Of a stretch of DNA of 40,582 nt, positions 26,268-35,875 are shown piece after piece. Source of the DNA: Stramenopiles sp. TOSAG23-3 (taxonomy: Eukaryota; Sar); the NCBI GenBank assembly GCA_900128585.1, contig LT642181.1:1-40582 (forward strand). Direction: 5' to 3'. Each line of letters opens with the position of its first letter. The first letter of the stretch is position 1. A model generated the notes under the pieces. The model searched no databases, was not told the origin of the DNA, and was given only the letters and a program-made list of their open reading frames with translations. The position numbers and the translations under genes are program-made.

Positions 26268-26762
26268 ATGTCTTCCTTTGGCGATTTAGAATATTACGTA
26301 CGGGAACAATTTGAAATGTTGGTTAAAGCGGTGCCCGGGGGGTTAACCCCCCGGGCACACTTGGAGGCACTAGCTGGCTACGCGATGTCGGACTATGAGT
26401 ATTACGTCTCTGTAATGGGTTTGTTAGGGACGTTTGGGCTATTAGTTGTGGTATGGGGCTGCCGTATCTGCCGCGAAGGGGAACTAGCCGATAAATCCGC
26501 CGCGAGGGGCAACGCGGGCACGGCGGCAGCAAGCAGGGGCGAGCCCGGAGCGGAAACTAGCGTGTCAGATGTTCAAGAGTTGCAACGAATCTTGGAAAGC
26601 CGGCTTAACACCTTGACAAGTACAACGAAAGAGATAGACAAGCAGCTCGACCGGTTGGATAAAATGGTAGACAAGCGAGAGCGAGACAGGAATGCTTGGC
26701 AAAACTGGTTGCCGTTGATCGTATCGACGTGCGCTTTCGTCATCGCCTTGCGACGCCGATGA
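26268..26762 (+). CDS. Small predicted membrane protein with coiled coil and hydrophobic C-terminus
   Basis: 164 residues from the ATG at 26268 (AGGATGTCT). The frame is open upstream through a CATA repeat but that part looks like 5' UTR. A hydrophobic segment (about 47-65, VMGLLGTFGLLVVVWGC) precedes an Ala/Gly-rich linker, a coiled coil (about 98-140, LQRILESRLNTL...IDKQLDRLDKMVDKRER), and a second hydrophobic stretch at the very end (WLPLIVSTCAFVIALRRR) that could act as a tail anchor. I recognise no family. Residues 22-31 (VPGGLTPRAH) are encoded by a perfect 28-bp palindrome. An AATAAA follows the stop by about 126 nt. Confidence 0.6.
   Translation: MSSFGDLEYYVREQFEMLVKAVPGGLTPRAHLEALAGYAMSDYEYYVSVMGLLGTFGLLVVVWGCRICREGELADKSAARGNAGTAAASRGEPGAETSVSDVQELQRILESRLNTLTSTTKEIDKQLDRLDKMVDKRERDRNAWQNWLPLIVSTCAFVIALRRR
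26331..26358. repeat. Perfect 28-bp GC-rich palindrome in coding sequence
   Basis: The left arm GTGCCCGGGGGG and its exact reverse complement flank TTAA, which is itself palindromic. It contains CCCGGG twice. It sits in frame inside the small coiled-coil gene and is far more GC-rich than its surroundings. Confidence 0.95.
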
Positions 26763-26887
26763 TCAATGCGTGCCATTGCAAATGAAAAACGCGCCACCGC
26801 ATGTAAACGTGTACATAAATTATTTAAAAATGAACCTGGTTCAGTTTATCTAAATCATAAGCAAATGTTCCCATTTGATTTGTACAT

Positions 26888-26893
26888 AATAAA
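26888..26893 (+). promoter_or_regulatory. Candidate polyadenylation signal AATAAA
   Basis: It lies about 126 nt after the stop of the small coiled-coil gene, in an AT-rich 3' flank. Whether this organism uses AATAAA is not shown by the sequence. Confidence 0.35.
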
Positions 26894-26896
26894 GAC

Positions 26897-27149
26897 TCTT
26901 AAAACATACTATATATAATTTGTTTTTTTGCCGGGCATCTACAAAACAATAATAGCCACTGTCTCAAACAATTTTACGATAGTTTGAATGATGAATACGA
27001 ATACGCCCNNNNNNNNNNNNNNNNNNNNNNNNNNNNNNNNNNNNNNNNNNNNNNNNNNNNNNNNNNNNNNNNNNNTCTTGAACGGTTTTACCTTCTTTTT
27101 TCTTTTCTTTTTTGAGAGTCTTAAAACATACTATATAATTTGTTTTTTT
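26897..27149. repeat. Direct repeats flanking the assembly gap
   Basis: A segment starting TCTTAAAACATACTATA at 26897-26929 recurs at 27119-27149 with one TA dinucleotide fewer. The two copies lie either side of the N run. Confidence 0.85.
27009..27075. other. Assembly gap, 67 Ns
   Basis: An unresolved run of N, flanked by direct repeats. The true length may differ. Confidence 1.
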
Positions 27150-27271
27150 ATAATTTGTTTTTTTTATAAAGACTCTTTCTTTCTTTCCCACATTTGTTTA
27201 TTGCACCACACCCCTTTTTTAATTTGTTTTTGTTTTATTATACACTTTTATATCTTCTTCGTGTACCGGTA

Positions 27272-29020
27272 TCATCGTCGATGAGGATGGTGTTCGCCAC
27301 CACGACGACCACGACGACGCTTTTGCTTCTTGGAATGTTGTCCATCGCGCTTTCCATGTTGCCCACGTTCACCTTCGAATCGTGTTCTCTTCGAACCCTT
27401 TGACGGCGAGGTACGGTTGAAATGGATGGCCATATTTTTCTTCTTCCACGCGTTCTCGTTATCGCAGTAATAGAAGAACAAGCATTGCTCTGTGTATGCA
27501 ATGTTGGTCTCCCCATAAAACTTTTTCAATTTCATCAGTGAGTTGGCCGTGTCGTTCCTCCACGCTTCCTCCCCTTTTTCTGTCGTTTCCTCGAGCATGC
27601 CACTGTGAAACGTTGCAAGGACCCCCAATTCAGCGGTCCAACGGTCAAACTCCCCGTCAAAAGAGGCAGCGTTAAGGTGTTTGATGGCTCGCCGTGCCCA
27701 CTCGACCACGTTTCGGTGGTCGTTGCGACTGTGGGAAATCCCTACTTTCATTATTCTCATTGCGTACCGCAAAGAATGGTAAGGGTGAAGGCAGGACTCT
27801 ATTTCCTTCTGAAATTGGAGCGGGCGGCCCCCTTGAATGCTCTTCCACGCAAGCTTTGCACATTTTTTCTTTGCCTTGTTGCTAGTCGTAGCACTGCCAC
27901 CACCACCTTGCCCATTGAAAAGTTCCATCGCTTCCATTTGCGCGCCGTACATGCCTGCCATGACACGGCCGTGGGCGGAGCGTTCCAGGTCGTACCCTTG
28001 CATGCACCTCCCGCACTGCCAGCCGCTAATATCGCTGCTCTCGTAACGCGGCGTTAACAGCGCACTCCCGCACGCAGCGTCTGGGCAAACCAGACCTTCG
28101 ATCAGCTCTCCAAAACGCGAACCGCCGTCCTCCTCAAGGCGGCAGCGTGGACAGTTGCAAACGAAGTGATAAACGGACTCCAGCTCGGGCTTTCGGTGAG
28201 CAGAGGAAGCGTACAGAGACTCGTAAGTTATGTACACGTGCTCCCCCTCCGGTATGCTCTTGGTCGCTCGCAGCACAAAGTTGGGGCCTGCGTCAAACAA
28301 GTAGTGGGCGTTAGGGTTGCAAGAATGGTTGCAATACGACGCCATCGTGAACAGGCCGACCCCCACGTTTAAATTCCCCAAGTTCATCACAGCGGCCCCG
28401 GTCCATCGCCAGGGAATGGACACCATCATCTCGTTCGCCCGAAACCTTGCTGCTACCAACGCCCACGTCGTCACAGTTCCCGATTCCCCCGCCCGTTTGT
28501 CACCCACTAACGCCAACGCTTGCTTGGCAATGGACACCAGTTCGTCTTGGACGGCCACGGTCTCTTTTGAAAAGTGCTCTTCGAGGTTCATGAGACCAGC
28601 GCGAAACGTTTTCATGCTGGGGCGCGCAGGGTGCGACAATATTCTAACCAAAATTCGCACCTTGGTGGTATCGTCCGGCCCGCCGTCCACGCTTCTAAGC
28701 ACGCTCCCGCCCTTGAAGAGCTGTTTGTGCGCCTGGCATTCCACGCTGTTGTGCAACGGGTCCTTCTGCTTGCGGCACCCCGAGCACAAATACACGGCAC
28801 CGCAGCTCTGGCAAAGTTGCAAGTCAGTCGCACCCCACGGCCGGTCCCTCAAACAACTACCGCAAAACGTTCCATCGACAAGTAAACTGTCCAGAAGGAC
28901 ACCTATTTTATCATGGCTTTCCTTGACGGTCAGCAAGATCTCGCCTGCCTTAACGCCACCAGGTTTGCACACGCAAAGGGATCGCCCCATACTCGCCGTT
29001 TCTACCACCCGCACAGCCAT
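27272..29020 (-). CDS. MYND-SET protein (SMYD-like lysine methyltransferase)
   Basis: 582 residues from the ATG at 29020; the frame stays open upstream without an ATG. The SET domain is split by a MYND-type zinc finger as in SMYD proteins. The N-terminal SET part (1-35, MGRSLCVCKPGGVKAGEILL) is followed by MYND-type Cys at C53, C56, C70, C73, C79, C82 and then H90 and C95. The SET core carries NHSCNPNA (231-238) and YITYESLY (263-270), the cofactor and active-site motifs. Post-SET cysteines follow (CNCPRC, 288-293). A C-terminal helical region and a very basic tail (KKQKRRRGRR) suggest nuclear targeting. These enzymes methylate lysine on histones or other proteins using S-adenosylmethionine. 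All key motifs are present; the substrate cannot be told from sequence. Confidence 0.85.
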   Translation of the reverse strand: MAVRVVETASMGRSLCVCKPGGVKAGEILLTVKESHDKIGVLLDSLLVDGTFCGSCLRDRPWGATDLQLCQSCGAVYLCSGCRKQKDPLHNSVECQAHKQLFKGGSVLRSVDGGPDDTTKVRILVRILSHPARPSMKTFRAGLMNLEEHFSKETVAVQDELVSIAKQALALVGDKRAGESGTVTTWALVAARFRANEMMVSIPWRWTGAAVMNLGNLNVGVGLFTMASYCNHSCNPNAHYLFDAGPNFVLRATKSIPEGEHVYITYESLYASSAHRKPELESVYHFVCNCPRCRLEEDGGSRFGELIEGLVCPDAACGSALLTPRYESSDISGWQCGRCMQGYDLERSAHGRVMAGMYGAQMEAMELFNGQGGGGSATTSNKAKKKCAKLAWKSIQGGRPLQFQKEIESCLHPYHSLRYAMRIMKVGISHSRNDHRNVVEWARRAIKHLNAASFDGEFDRWTAELGVLATFHSGMLEETTEKGEEAWRNDTANSLMKLKKFYGETNIAYTEQCLFFYYCDNENAWKKKNMAIHFNRTSPSKGSKRTRFEGERGQHGKRDGQHSKKQKRRRGRRGGEHHPHRR

Positions 29021-30078
29021 CGCCCCCGTCTCTATATACACACAAGTTTTTTTATTCCACAACCCCAACAAGGCAACGGCCCATCAAGACCCACCAGAAC
29101 GGTTCTGAACCCTACGTGTCGACCGATAGGATTGTAATTTTTAAGAAGATGCTGAACACAATTCCCCAAATTACACAAATCCTTCCTATCCAATGGAAAA
29201 TGTTTCACCAAATCGAAATTCAGATCGTCTTAAACATAAACATCGAACTTATTAAGAAGAAGAACATCTGAATATATAATAATAAAAAATAATAATAATA
29301 ATTAAAAAAATATTATTTGGTAGAAGAAAATATCTTTTTTTATTTGTTGTTGTTGTTTTCTTCTGTCGTCTCTTCTTCGCATTTTGTTTTATATTTGTTT
29401 ATTCATCCTTAATAAAGGAGGATATTCCTCAGCTCGACCTGGTAGTTGTAATAGTATTAATAGGTAATACTTGATGGCATTAAATTTATTATTTTATAGA
29501 TAAGGTACATAATAAAATATCCAATTTATTTAACATAAACACAGCATATTAACAGTTTCTCACCTAATTTAATGGATTCTTCCTTTCTTTCTTTCTTTGT
29601 TTCTTTGTTTCTTTCTTTCTTTCTTTTCTTTCTTTCGACTCCTCTCTTTTTTCTTCTTTCTTCTTTCTTTCGACTCCTCTCTTTCTTCTTCTTTCAATGC
29701 TGTACTTATATATACTTTTTAATAATTAATTTATAATATTAATAATAAAATTCAACTTCAAACAAGACCATCCATCCTTCCTAAAATACATCAACAACAA
29801 ATCTATATACTATTACTATGTATATATAAAATAAAAAAAGAAGAAGAAAGAAGAAGAAGAGTGAGAGCAACATGCAAGTCAAGTCAAGTGTAAAGATAGA
29901 AAAGGATAGTCGTTTCTTTCATTCAACCGCGGATTGATATAGTTGATGATGACATACAAACACAAAAAAGGAGGTAAAAAGAAACAAACGTGTGCATTCT
30001 TTCCTCTGAACCAAACAAAACATAGTTTTAAGAAACATACTCACACATTTTATTAACTCAACAAAATTCATCACCATC
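29021..30078. other. Divergent intergenic region with TTTC repeats
   Basis: About 1.06 kb. AT-rich, with a GTT run near 29346, the TTTC repeat at 29577-29697 and a GAA run near 29837-29860. A GGTAGTTGTAAT string near 29440 echoes one at 23950. No gene is seen. Confidence 0.5.
29577..29697 (+). repeat. TTTC-rich microsatellite with a duplicated unit
   Basis: TTTC and TTTG units, followed by two copies of TTTCTTTCGACTCCTCTCT about 42 bp apart. It is pyrimidine-rich on this strand. Confidence 0.85.
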
Positions 30079-31245
30079 ATGGTTAGGTTTTCATCTTTAT
30101 TCTTCTCTGCAGCAGCGGTTTGCGTTGCGGTTGGGAACGCTGCCAGCTGGACAAAGGAGAGCGCTTTTGCGTCGGCACTAATTGGTGCGACCATGCCGGA
30201 CGGCAAAACTGCGTTTGTGGCTGGCGGTTCGAATGGCCAGGGCGCGGAATGCTTGAAATCTACGGACAGTGGTGTCACCTGGAACCCAACCGCCATTGGC
30301 AAGTGCTTCATGCTGCTTGACGCCGGGTCCACCTCGGACACGAACGTTGTCATAAACGGTCTTTTCGGAGCCCAGTACACAACCGACGGGAACACGTTCA
30401 AAGGCAGCATTGGCGGAGGCGGCCAAGGCCAATCCGTAGAGGGCTTTGGCAAGAACAACTTTGGCATTGCCGGCGCCTTCGGGGGAGGCGCTGGTGGAGT
30501 TGCCATCTCGACCAACGGCGGGCAATCGTTCAAGGACTTCGGCGTAGGCGCGGCGTTGGACGAAACGCACCCCGTGAGATATGGTGCGTACCCGAGCGAA
30601 ACCACTTGGTACGTCAGTGCCGGTGCCTGGCCGTCCAACCCATCGTATGGCTCGGACGAGAAATCGTTGCTGATCAAGCAAGTGTCTGAGCTTGTCCAGA
30701 TCCGCCAGTGCCGAAAAACTGGCAAACAGTTCTACAAGTACATCGACCCCCAGGAGTTGCGTGCCAACTCCAACAACATCACCGGGTACCACTCGGCGAT
30801 TGCCAAGACCACAGATGGAGGAAAGACGTTCACCAAAGTCTTCCAGAAAGACAACGCCTGCATGTACTTCAACGACATCAGCTGCGCGAACGAAAACGTT
30901 TGCATTGCTGCTGCCGAGGGGCACAACTGTGCCACGCCAGGGGCCCACTTCTACATGACGCACGATGGCGGCAAAACCTGGAATTCCACTGGCTCGGACG
31001 CCGGTGGCGGTGCGATGGGCTGCAAGATGGTCAACGAGAAAGAGGGATGGATCGCCGGTGGTGGCGCCAACAAGATCGGCCTGATGGAAGGTCGTTTCTT
31101 TCACACAATGGACGGAGGAATGACCTGGGAAAAGGAAATCGTTGACGGCATTATCAGTCTTGGATTGGACTGTGGAGATGCGGACAACTGCGTTGCCACT
31201 GCTGTCACCAACACCCAACAAGCTACAGTTGCCTACTACAAATAG
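30079..31245 (+). CDS. Secreted Asp-box (BNR/sialidase-like) beta-propeller protein
   Basis: 388 residues with a signal peptide (about 1-22) and no membrane segment. Five Asp-box motifs (S/T-x-D/N-x-G-x-T/S-W/F) are visible: STDSGVTWNP, STNGGQSF, TTDGGKTFTK, THDGGKTWNS, TMDGGMTWEK. These lie at turns between propeller strands in sialidase, Ycf48/HCF136 and Vps10-type proteins. Cys pairs occur in the second half (C279, C287 region and GDADNC). No sialidase catalytic Arg triad can be assigned, so a glycosidase function is not claimed. A binding or scaffold role outside the cell or in a compartment is more likely. ATG context is CATCATGG. It lies 726 bp before the B56 gene in the same direction. 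Confidence 0.75.
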   Translation: MVRFSSLFFSAAAVCVAVGNAASWTKESAFASALIGATMPDGKTAFVAGGSNGQGAECLKSTDSGVTWNPTAIGKCFMLLDAGSTSDTNVVINGLFGAQYTTDGNTFKGSIGGGGQGQSVEGFGKNNFGIAGAFGGGAGGVAISTNGGQSFKDFGVGAALDETHPVRYGAYPSETTWYVSAGAWPSNPSYGSDEKSLLIKQVSELVQIRQCRKTGKQFYKYIDPQELRANSNNITGYHSAIAKTTDGGKTFTKVFQKDNACMYFNDISCANENVCIAAAEGHNCATPGAHFYMTHDGGKTWNSTGSDAGGGAMGCKMVNEKEGWIAGGGANKIGLMEGRFFHTMDGGMTWEKEIVDGIISLGLDCGDADNCVATAVTNTQQATVAYYK

Positions 31246-31970
31246 ATTAAAACAAATATTCGCAGCAGGAACTGATCTCTAATACCGACCGACCATTTTT
31301 TTATTAATAATTTTAACAACTCTTCTTTTATTATTACAGATTTTATTTATTAATTATTATTATTTTTTTGTTGAAAACGGTTAAATTGTTTCAATGCTGT
31401 GACTATATATTTATTTGAATTCTACTTGTTGGACTTCTTGAACTAGTATCATAAAATAAGGAAACGTATCTACAAAACCCCTATTTTATGATTTATTTGT
31501 AATTGTATTCATAGTATAGGTATAATGTGTTACCTATCTAATATAAACTATTGTAGTTGTATTAATAATATATGTATTTAATATTATCCTATCTATAATA
31601 TATCGAATTGATATTATACATTGTATAGTATGGATTTTAAAATGATATAATGTACTTAAATTGTTATCAAAATTAAAATAAAAATTAATTAATAATAAAA
31701 AATTATGATGTAAAATATTTTAATAATAATATTAATAATAATGATACAATAAAACAAAACAATTATTCGGCGCCGGCGGTATTTTTATTTTGTACTTCTT
31801 TCTGCTGTTCATTCGTGTTCAGAGAAGAACGAGATCTTTCTGTTTGTATTGGGTAATATTTTTGCTCTCAAGAGTGTCCTTTCTTTTTGTTTCACTTTGG
31901 GGGTTGAGTCCAATTCCTTTTGTTGCTTAAATATTTACAACAAGGCATACGCCTGCGTGTGGTTTGAACG
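31246..31970. other. AT-rich intergenic spacer
   Basis: It serves as the 3' flank of the Asp-box gene and 5' flank of the B56 gene. Very AT-rich with TAATAA-type runs (31680-31745). The last 150 bp before the B56 start are less AT-rich. I see no gene. Confidence 0.5.
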
Positions 31971-33410
31971 ATGAAGAAGAGCAGCAATACGGCCAACAGT
32001 AGTCACGGCCAGAAGGCCGGGGCCTCGAAAACGATCCCGCCCCCGGAGAAGAAGTCGTCGGATGAGCAAGCGTCGACCCCTCGGGCGGACGTGACCATGC
32101 CCAAGGTCGAGCGCAGGCGCCGAGGGAGCAACTCGGCACGGTCCAACGCGCCGAGGAAGATGCCGGACCTTCCCAAGTTGAAAGAGGTGAGCCTAACGCA
32201 GAGGCAGGAGGTGTTCCGGCAAAAGCTTTTGCTGTGCGAGGCCCGGTTCGACTTCAACAATCCGATGACGGACTCCCAGAGGGCGTCCGCGGAGGTCAAG
32301 CGGAACACGCTGAACGAGCTGGTGGAGTTTGTCTCGTTGCCGAGTAGTCAGAAATTTTTCACGGAGGCAATGCTGCCGCGCGTCGTGACCATGGTAGAAA
32401 AGAACATTTTTCGGGCCCTCCCGCCGCCGGACGACGAGTACAACCCGGAGGAGGACGCGCCCATCTTCGAGCCCTCCTGGCCCCACCTGTGTATTGTCTA
32501 CGAGTTTCTCCTGCGCTTCATCATGTCGCCGGACGTCACCGCCAAGGCGGCGAAGAATTACGTGTCCCACCTGTTTTGCGCCCGCCTGGTCGAGCTCTTC
32601 GACACGGAGGACCACCGGGAGCGGGACTACCTGAAGAACATCCTCCACCGCATTTACGGCAAGTTCATGTCGCACCGGGCCTTCATCCGGCGCACGATCA
32701 GCAACGTTTTTTATAAGTTTGTGTACGAGGACGAGCGCCACAACGGGATCGGCGAGTTGCTGGAGATCCTGGGGAGCATCATCAACGGCTTCGCCCTTCC
32801 CCTGAAAAAGGAGCACTTGGCGTTCATGGACCGGGCGCTCATGCCGCTCCACAAGCCCCGGTGCGTCAGCCTGTACCACAGGCAGCTGTGCTACTGCGTC
32901 ACCCAGTACATCGAAAAGGACATCAACACCGGCATCTTGATTATCAAGAAACTGCTGTCGTACTGGCCGTGGAGCTCGAGCGTGAAGCAAATTTTGTTGT
33001 TGGACGAGCTGGAAGAAATCATGGAGCTGATCACGATCGAAGTTTTAGAGAAGGGCGGCGTCGGCGCGTTGCTCTTTCAGACCCTCGCCAAGTGCCTCTC
33101 CAGCGTGCACTTCCAGGTTGCCGAGCGGACCCTGTTGATCTGGCAGAACGACCATTTGATCATGGACGGGATTTTGAAGCCGCAGCACAACGGTTTTGTC
33201 CTCCCGCAGATTTTGCCGGCGCTCCTAGACGGGCGGGGGGATTGGAACAAAAACGTGGAGGGCTTGGCCCGGGTAGTGATCGAACGGTACCAGAGCGATG
33301 ACATAGAGCTGTACGACGAGTGCAAGAACCAGCACGAGCAGAACAAACGAAAGGCAGAATCGGAACGAAGCAGGCGGGACGCGCTGTGGAACAAGTTGAG
33401 CCACGCGTGA
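31971..33410 (+). CDS. PP2A regulatory subunit B56 (B' family)
   Basis: 479 residues, a typical length. B56 subunits are HEAT-like repeat proteins that bind the PP2A A/C core and choose substrates. The N-terminus (1-65) is basic and Ser-rich, probably disordered. The conserved core starts at about 70 (PKLKEVSLTQRQEVFRQKL) and includes WPHLCIVYEFLLRF (170-183), DHRERDYLKNILHRIYGKF (214-232), NGIGELLEILGSIINGF (258-274) and ALPLKKEH. From memory of the animal protein, the LxxIxE-motif pocket uses the H-R-x-Y of HRIYGKF and a following Arg. Here they are H226, R227, Y229 and R236, all kept. Single exon, ATG at 31971. Its GC content is much higher than the spacers. Confidence 0.95.
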   Translation: MKKSSNTANSSHGQKAGASKTIPPPEKKSSDEQASTPRADVTMPKVERRRRGSNSARSNAPRKMPDLPKLKEVSLTQRQEVFRQKLLLCEARFDFNNPMTDSQRASAEVKRNTLNELVEFVSLPSSQKFFTEAMLPRVVTMVEKNIFRALPPPDDEYNPEEDAPIFEPSWPHLCIVYEFLLRFIMSPDVTAKAAKNYVSHLFCARLVELFDTEDHRERDYLKNILHRIYGKFMSHRAFIRRTISNVFYKFVYEDERHNGIGELLEILGSIINGFALPLKKEHLAFMDRALMPLHKPRCVSLYHRQLCYCVTQYIEKDINTGILIIKKLLSYWPWSSSVKQILLLDELEEIMELITIEVLEKGGVGALLFQTLAKCLSSVHFQVAERTLLIWQNDHLIMDGILKPQHNGFVLPQILPALLDGRGDWNKNVEGLARVVIERYQSDDIELYDECKNQHEQNKRKAESERSRRDALWNKLSHA

Positions 33411-33961
33411 GGCGCCCGTGTCGGTCGAGGAAGGGGGAAAGATCATAAAATTCGAAGGAACGGGACGGTTGAGAAATTTTTTAATGTGAAAATCAATCCA
33501 GTATCCGAAGGTCATCGTCATACGAAGTATGAATAATAATTATTGATTGATTAGTTTACTACTACAAATATATCGTATTCTTTTTTATTATTTATCCTGT
33601 ATGTATAATTATTCATATCTTCTTTTTTTATTTTTGTTGAAAATGTAGATGGTGTGTGGTGTATAGAGTATTACACCGTACTACCAAAGGCAAAATGTAT
33701 TTTTTAGATTTCTTTCTTCTTCTAATTATTATAATACCAACAAGGTAGAAGAAGGATTTAAGAAAAGATGGAAAAGCTACTCGTACTTATCTTAGTCATA
33801 TGACTCTTACTTCGCATTTAAAAGAGTATTTTACAGTGTTTGGTTGAAACAAAGGTTGTTGCGGATGTGTACGGTTGGTGTGTAACAGTTTAATCTATGA
33901 ATGTCCCCAACACACTTTTTTACGATCATTTACCGCCGCCAAGCACAAGTTGTTTCGTGGG
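33411..33961. other. Convergent 3' intergenic spacer
   Basis: About 550 bp between two converging genes, AT-rich with TTC and TTA runs. Nothing recognisable. Confidence 0.5.
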
Positions 33962-34792
33962 TCACAGGAGGTCGACCACGGGGTCCAACAGTTTGTTCCA
34001 ATCCTCCAGGCCCCAGCTGGACGACGTGTCCAACAGGATTCCGTTTATAGCACACGTTGGAGTGACGTGCACAGTTCTCTGTCGGTGCATTTTTGCGTAC
34101 CACTTCAGCGCCTGCGTGGTCCCGTTTCCACTATTTCTCTGCCCGTTCGACGTGTCCAGCTTCAGGACGTCCAGGAACTTCGACTCGTCCAGCCCGCAGG
34201 CGGGGCAGACCACTTTCGCTAGCTCCTGGTAGATTTGGGTCCTGGTCTTGTCGTACGTTTCTGCGTCAACAAACTGTTCCCTGGCGTCTAAAATCGCCCT
34301 GTACGCCTTTTGATACACTTCCGAGGTCCCTCCAATAATCCATGCCGCCAGTGCCGCTTCGTGCAGCAACGTGCTCTGTGGGTGCCACGGCTGGGGCACT
34401 TGTTGAAAGACTACCTTTAGCTTGCACGGGGACGCCTGCTCGTAGTGAGGCACGACCAATGTCGTCAAACGGTCGTAGATTCGCTTGCTAAAAGGGCACG
34501 CAAAATCAATAAACACTTCCAATTCCACGGCGTTCGGGTGGAATTTTGTCGATTGAGAGTTGAACACTAGCCCTAGCTTTACCGGAGGCGTTCTCGACTT
34601 GGCCAGCGTCGGGCTCATGTTTGTCGTCACTGGTACCATAGCAGCCATTATTGTGGTGAATAGAAGGCGTGTGTTATAACCAAATATCAAAGAAGTGAAT
34701 GAACAGGCAACGAATATTACAATCTGAAATAATTGATTCTTTTCCATGCATTTTTCATCTCTCTTTTTTTCTTCCCTCTTTTTTTCTTCCAT
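33962..34792 (-). CDS. DsbA-fold (thioredoxin-like) protein with CPFS active site, signal-anchor N-terminus
   Basis: 276 residues from the ATG at 34792, or 261 from M16 at 34747. The DsbA-type thioredoxin fold is seen in LEVFIDFACPFSKRIYDRL (91-109), the inserted helical domain (PHYEQASPC to about 215), and the later cis-Pro strand (VHVTPTCAINGILLD). The active site is C99-P-F-S102, so the second Cys of CxxC is Ser. This matches the monothiol form seen in some thioredoxin_4/DsbA and GST-kappa-like proteins and argues against ordinary disulphide oxidase activity. A hydrophobic stretch (21-38) suggests a signal peptide or anchor. The first 15 residues are E/K/R-rich and come from the edge of a TTC microsatellite, so M16 may be the true start. 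Confidence 0.7.
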   Translation of the reverse strand: MEEKKREEKKRDEKCMEKNQLFQIVIFVACSFTSLIFGYNTRLLFTTIMAAMVPVTTNMSPTLAKSRTPPVKLGLVFNSQSTKFHPNAVELEVFIDFACPFSKRIYDRLTTLVVPHYEQASPCKLKVVFQQVPQPWHPQSTLLHEAALAAWIIGGTSEVYQKAYRAILDAREQFVDAETYDKTRTQIYQELAKVVCPACGLDESKFLDVLKLDTSNGQRNSGNGTTQALKWYAKMHRQRTVHVTPTCAINGILLDTSSSWGLEDWNKLLDPVVDLL

Positions 34793-34842
34793 TGTGGTTT
34801 TTAGTAGTAGTTGCTTTCCTTATTATTATTATCTATTTACTG

Positions 34843-35168
34843 TTGTTACTTCTTCTTTCTTCATCATCATTCTTCTTCTTCTCTATTCTGTCTTCATTCT
34901 TCTTTTTTTCTTTCTTCTTTTTTTTTTTTTCTTCTTGCTTCTTCTTCTTTTTTTATTATTTCTTCTTCTTTTCTTCTTCTTTTCTTTTTTTCTTCTTCTT
35001 CTTCTTCTATATTTTATTATTTCTTCTTCTTTTCTTTCTTCTTCTTTCTTCTTCTTCTTTCTTCTTCTTTCTTCGTTCTTCTTCTTTTTTTATTTCTTCT
35101 TCTTCTTCTTTTTTTCGTATTTTTTTTCCTCCTTTCTTCGTTCTTCTTCTCTCTTCTCTTCTTCTTAC
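34843..35168 (+). repeat. (TTC)n / (TTTC)n pyrimidine tract
   Basis: Over 300 bp of nearly pure pyrimidine on the + strand. It lies immediately upstream of the DsbA-like gene (minus), whose N-terminal codons merge with its purine strand. Confidence 0.9.
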
Positions 35169-35851
35169 TTCGCTTTCTTATTTGTATATTATATAGGGAT
35201 TACATACATAGTTATAATGTACAATAATAATATAAGTACATAGTATATCTATACTCTTTTATTGACCTAAAGAAATATAAGTTGAGATGAATGATTGAGT
35301 TTCTGTATTATTTTCTATTTGTATTTTTATTGTATTAATATCCATAGTATTCCTATATATATACGTAATAAATAATAGAGTGCAGAGGTTTCAATTTTTT
35401 TTTTCCGTTTTTATTACATTACTATAGCATAGGTAATAAGAAAGAATGTGCGAAGAAAGAAAAAAAGAAGGAAAAAGAAAACGAATATTTTAATACTTCA
35501 AAATACAGGAGACAGCAGGATAGAATATTAAAAAAATAGTGAACCTTCTTCAATCCATCATCATCAGTAATCCACCATCATCAACAACAACGAAAAAAAA
35601 GCAAAAAAAATCCATAAAAATAATATTTAATTTATCCTCCTCCTTTTGTAGTCGTTTCTTCCGACTGCACAGTTCAAATGGGAAGGGTTTGATTTTGAAC
35701 CAATGCAGGATTATTGGAGATGAATTTTATTTGTGCTCTGTTTATATTTCGAATTATGCAAAAAAGAAGTGTGTGTATTTATATTAATCTCTGCATTTTT
35801 AATTGCCTACTTAACTCTTACTTCAAATAGCACACGTCCATCTGCAATATC

Positions 35852-35875
35852 CCTCTCTCTCTCTCTCTCTCTCTC
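35852..35875 (+). repeat. (CT)12 microsatellite
   Basis: Uninterrupted CT dinucleotides about 90 bp beyond the 3' end of the triple-repeat protein gene. Confidence 0.9.

Noticed and set aside
30178-31221. Long minus-strand ORF (347 residues) opposite the Asp-box gene
   Set aside because: Antisense frame created by GC-rich codon bias; the + strand has five Asp-boxes and a signal peptide.
32193-32990. Minus-strand ORF of 265 residues
   Set aside because: Antisense of the PP2A B56 gene.
34699-35243. Three overlapping + strand ORFs rich in Ser, Phe and Leu
   Set aside because: Low-complexity frames across a TTC/TTTC tract.
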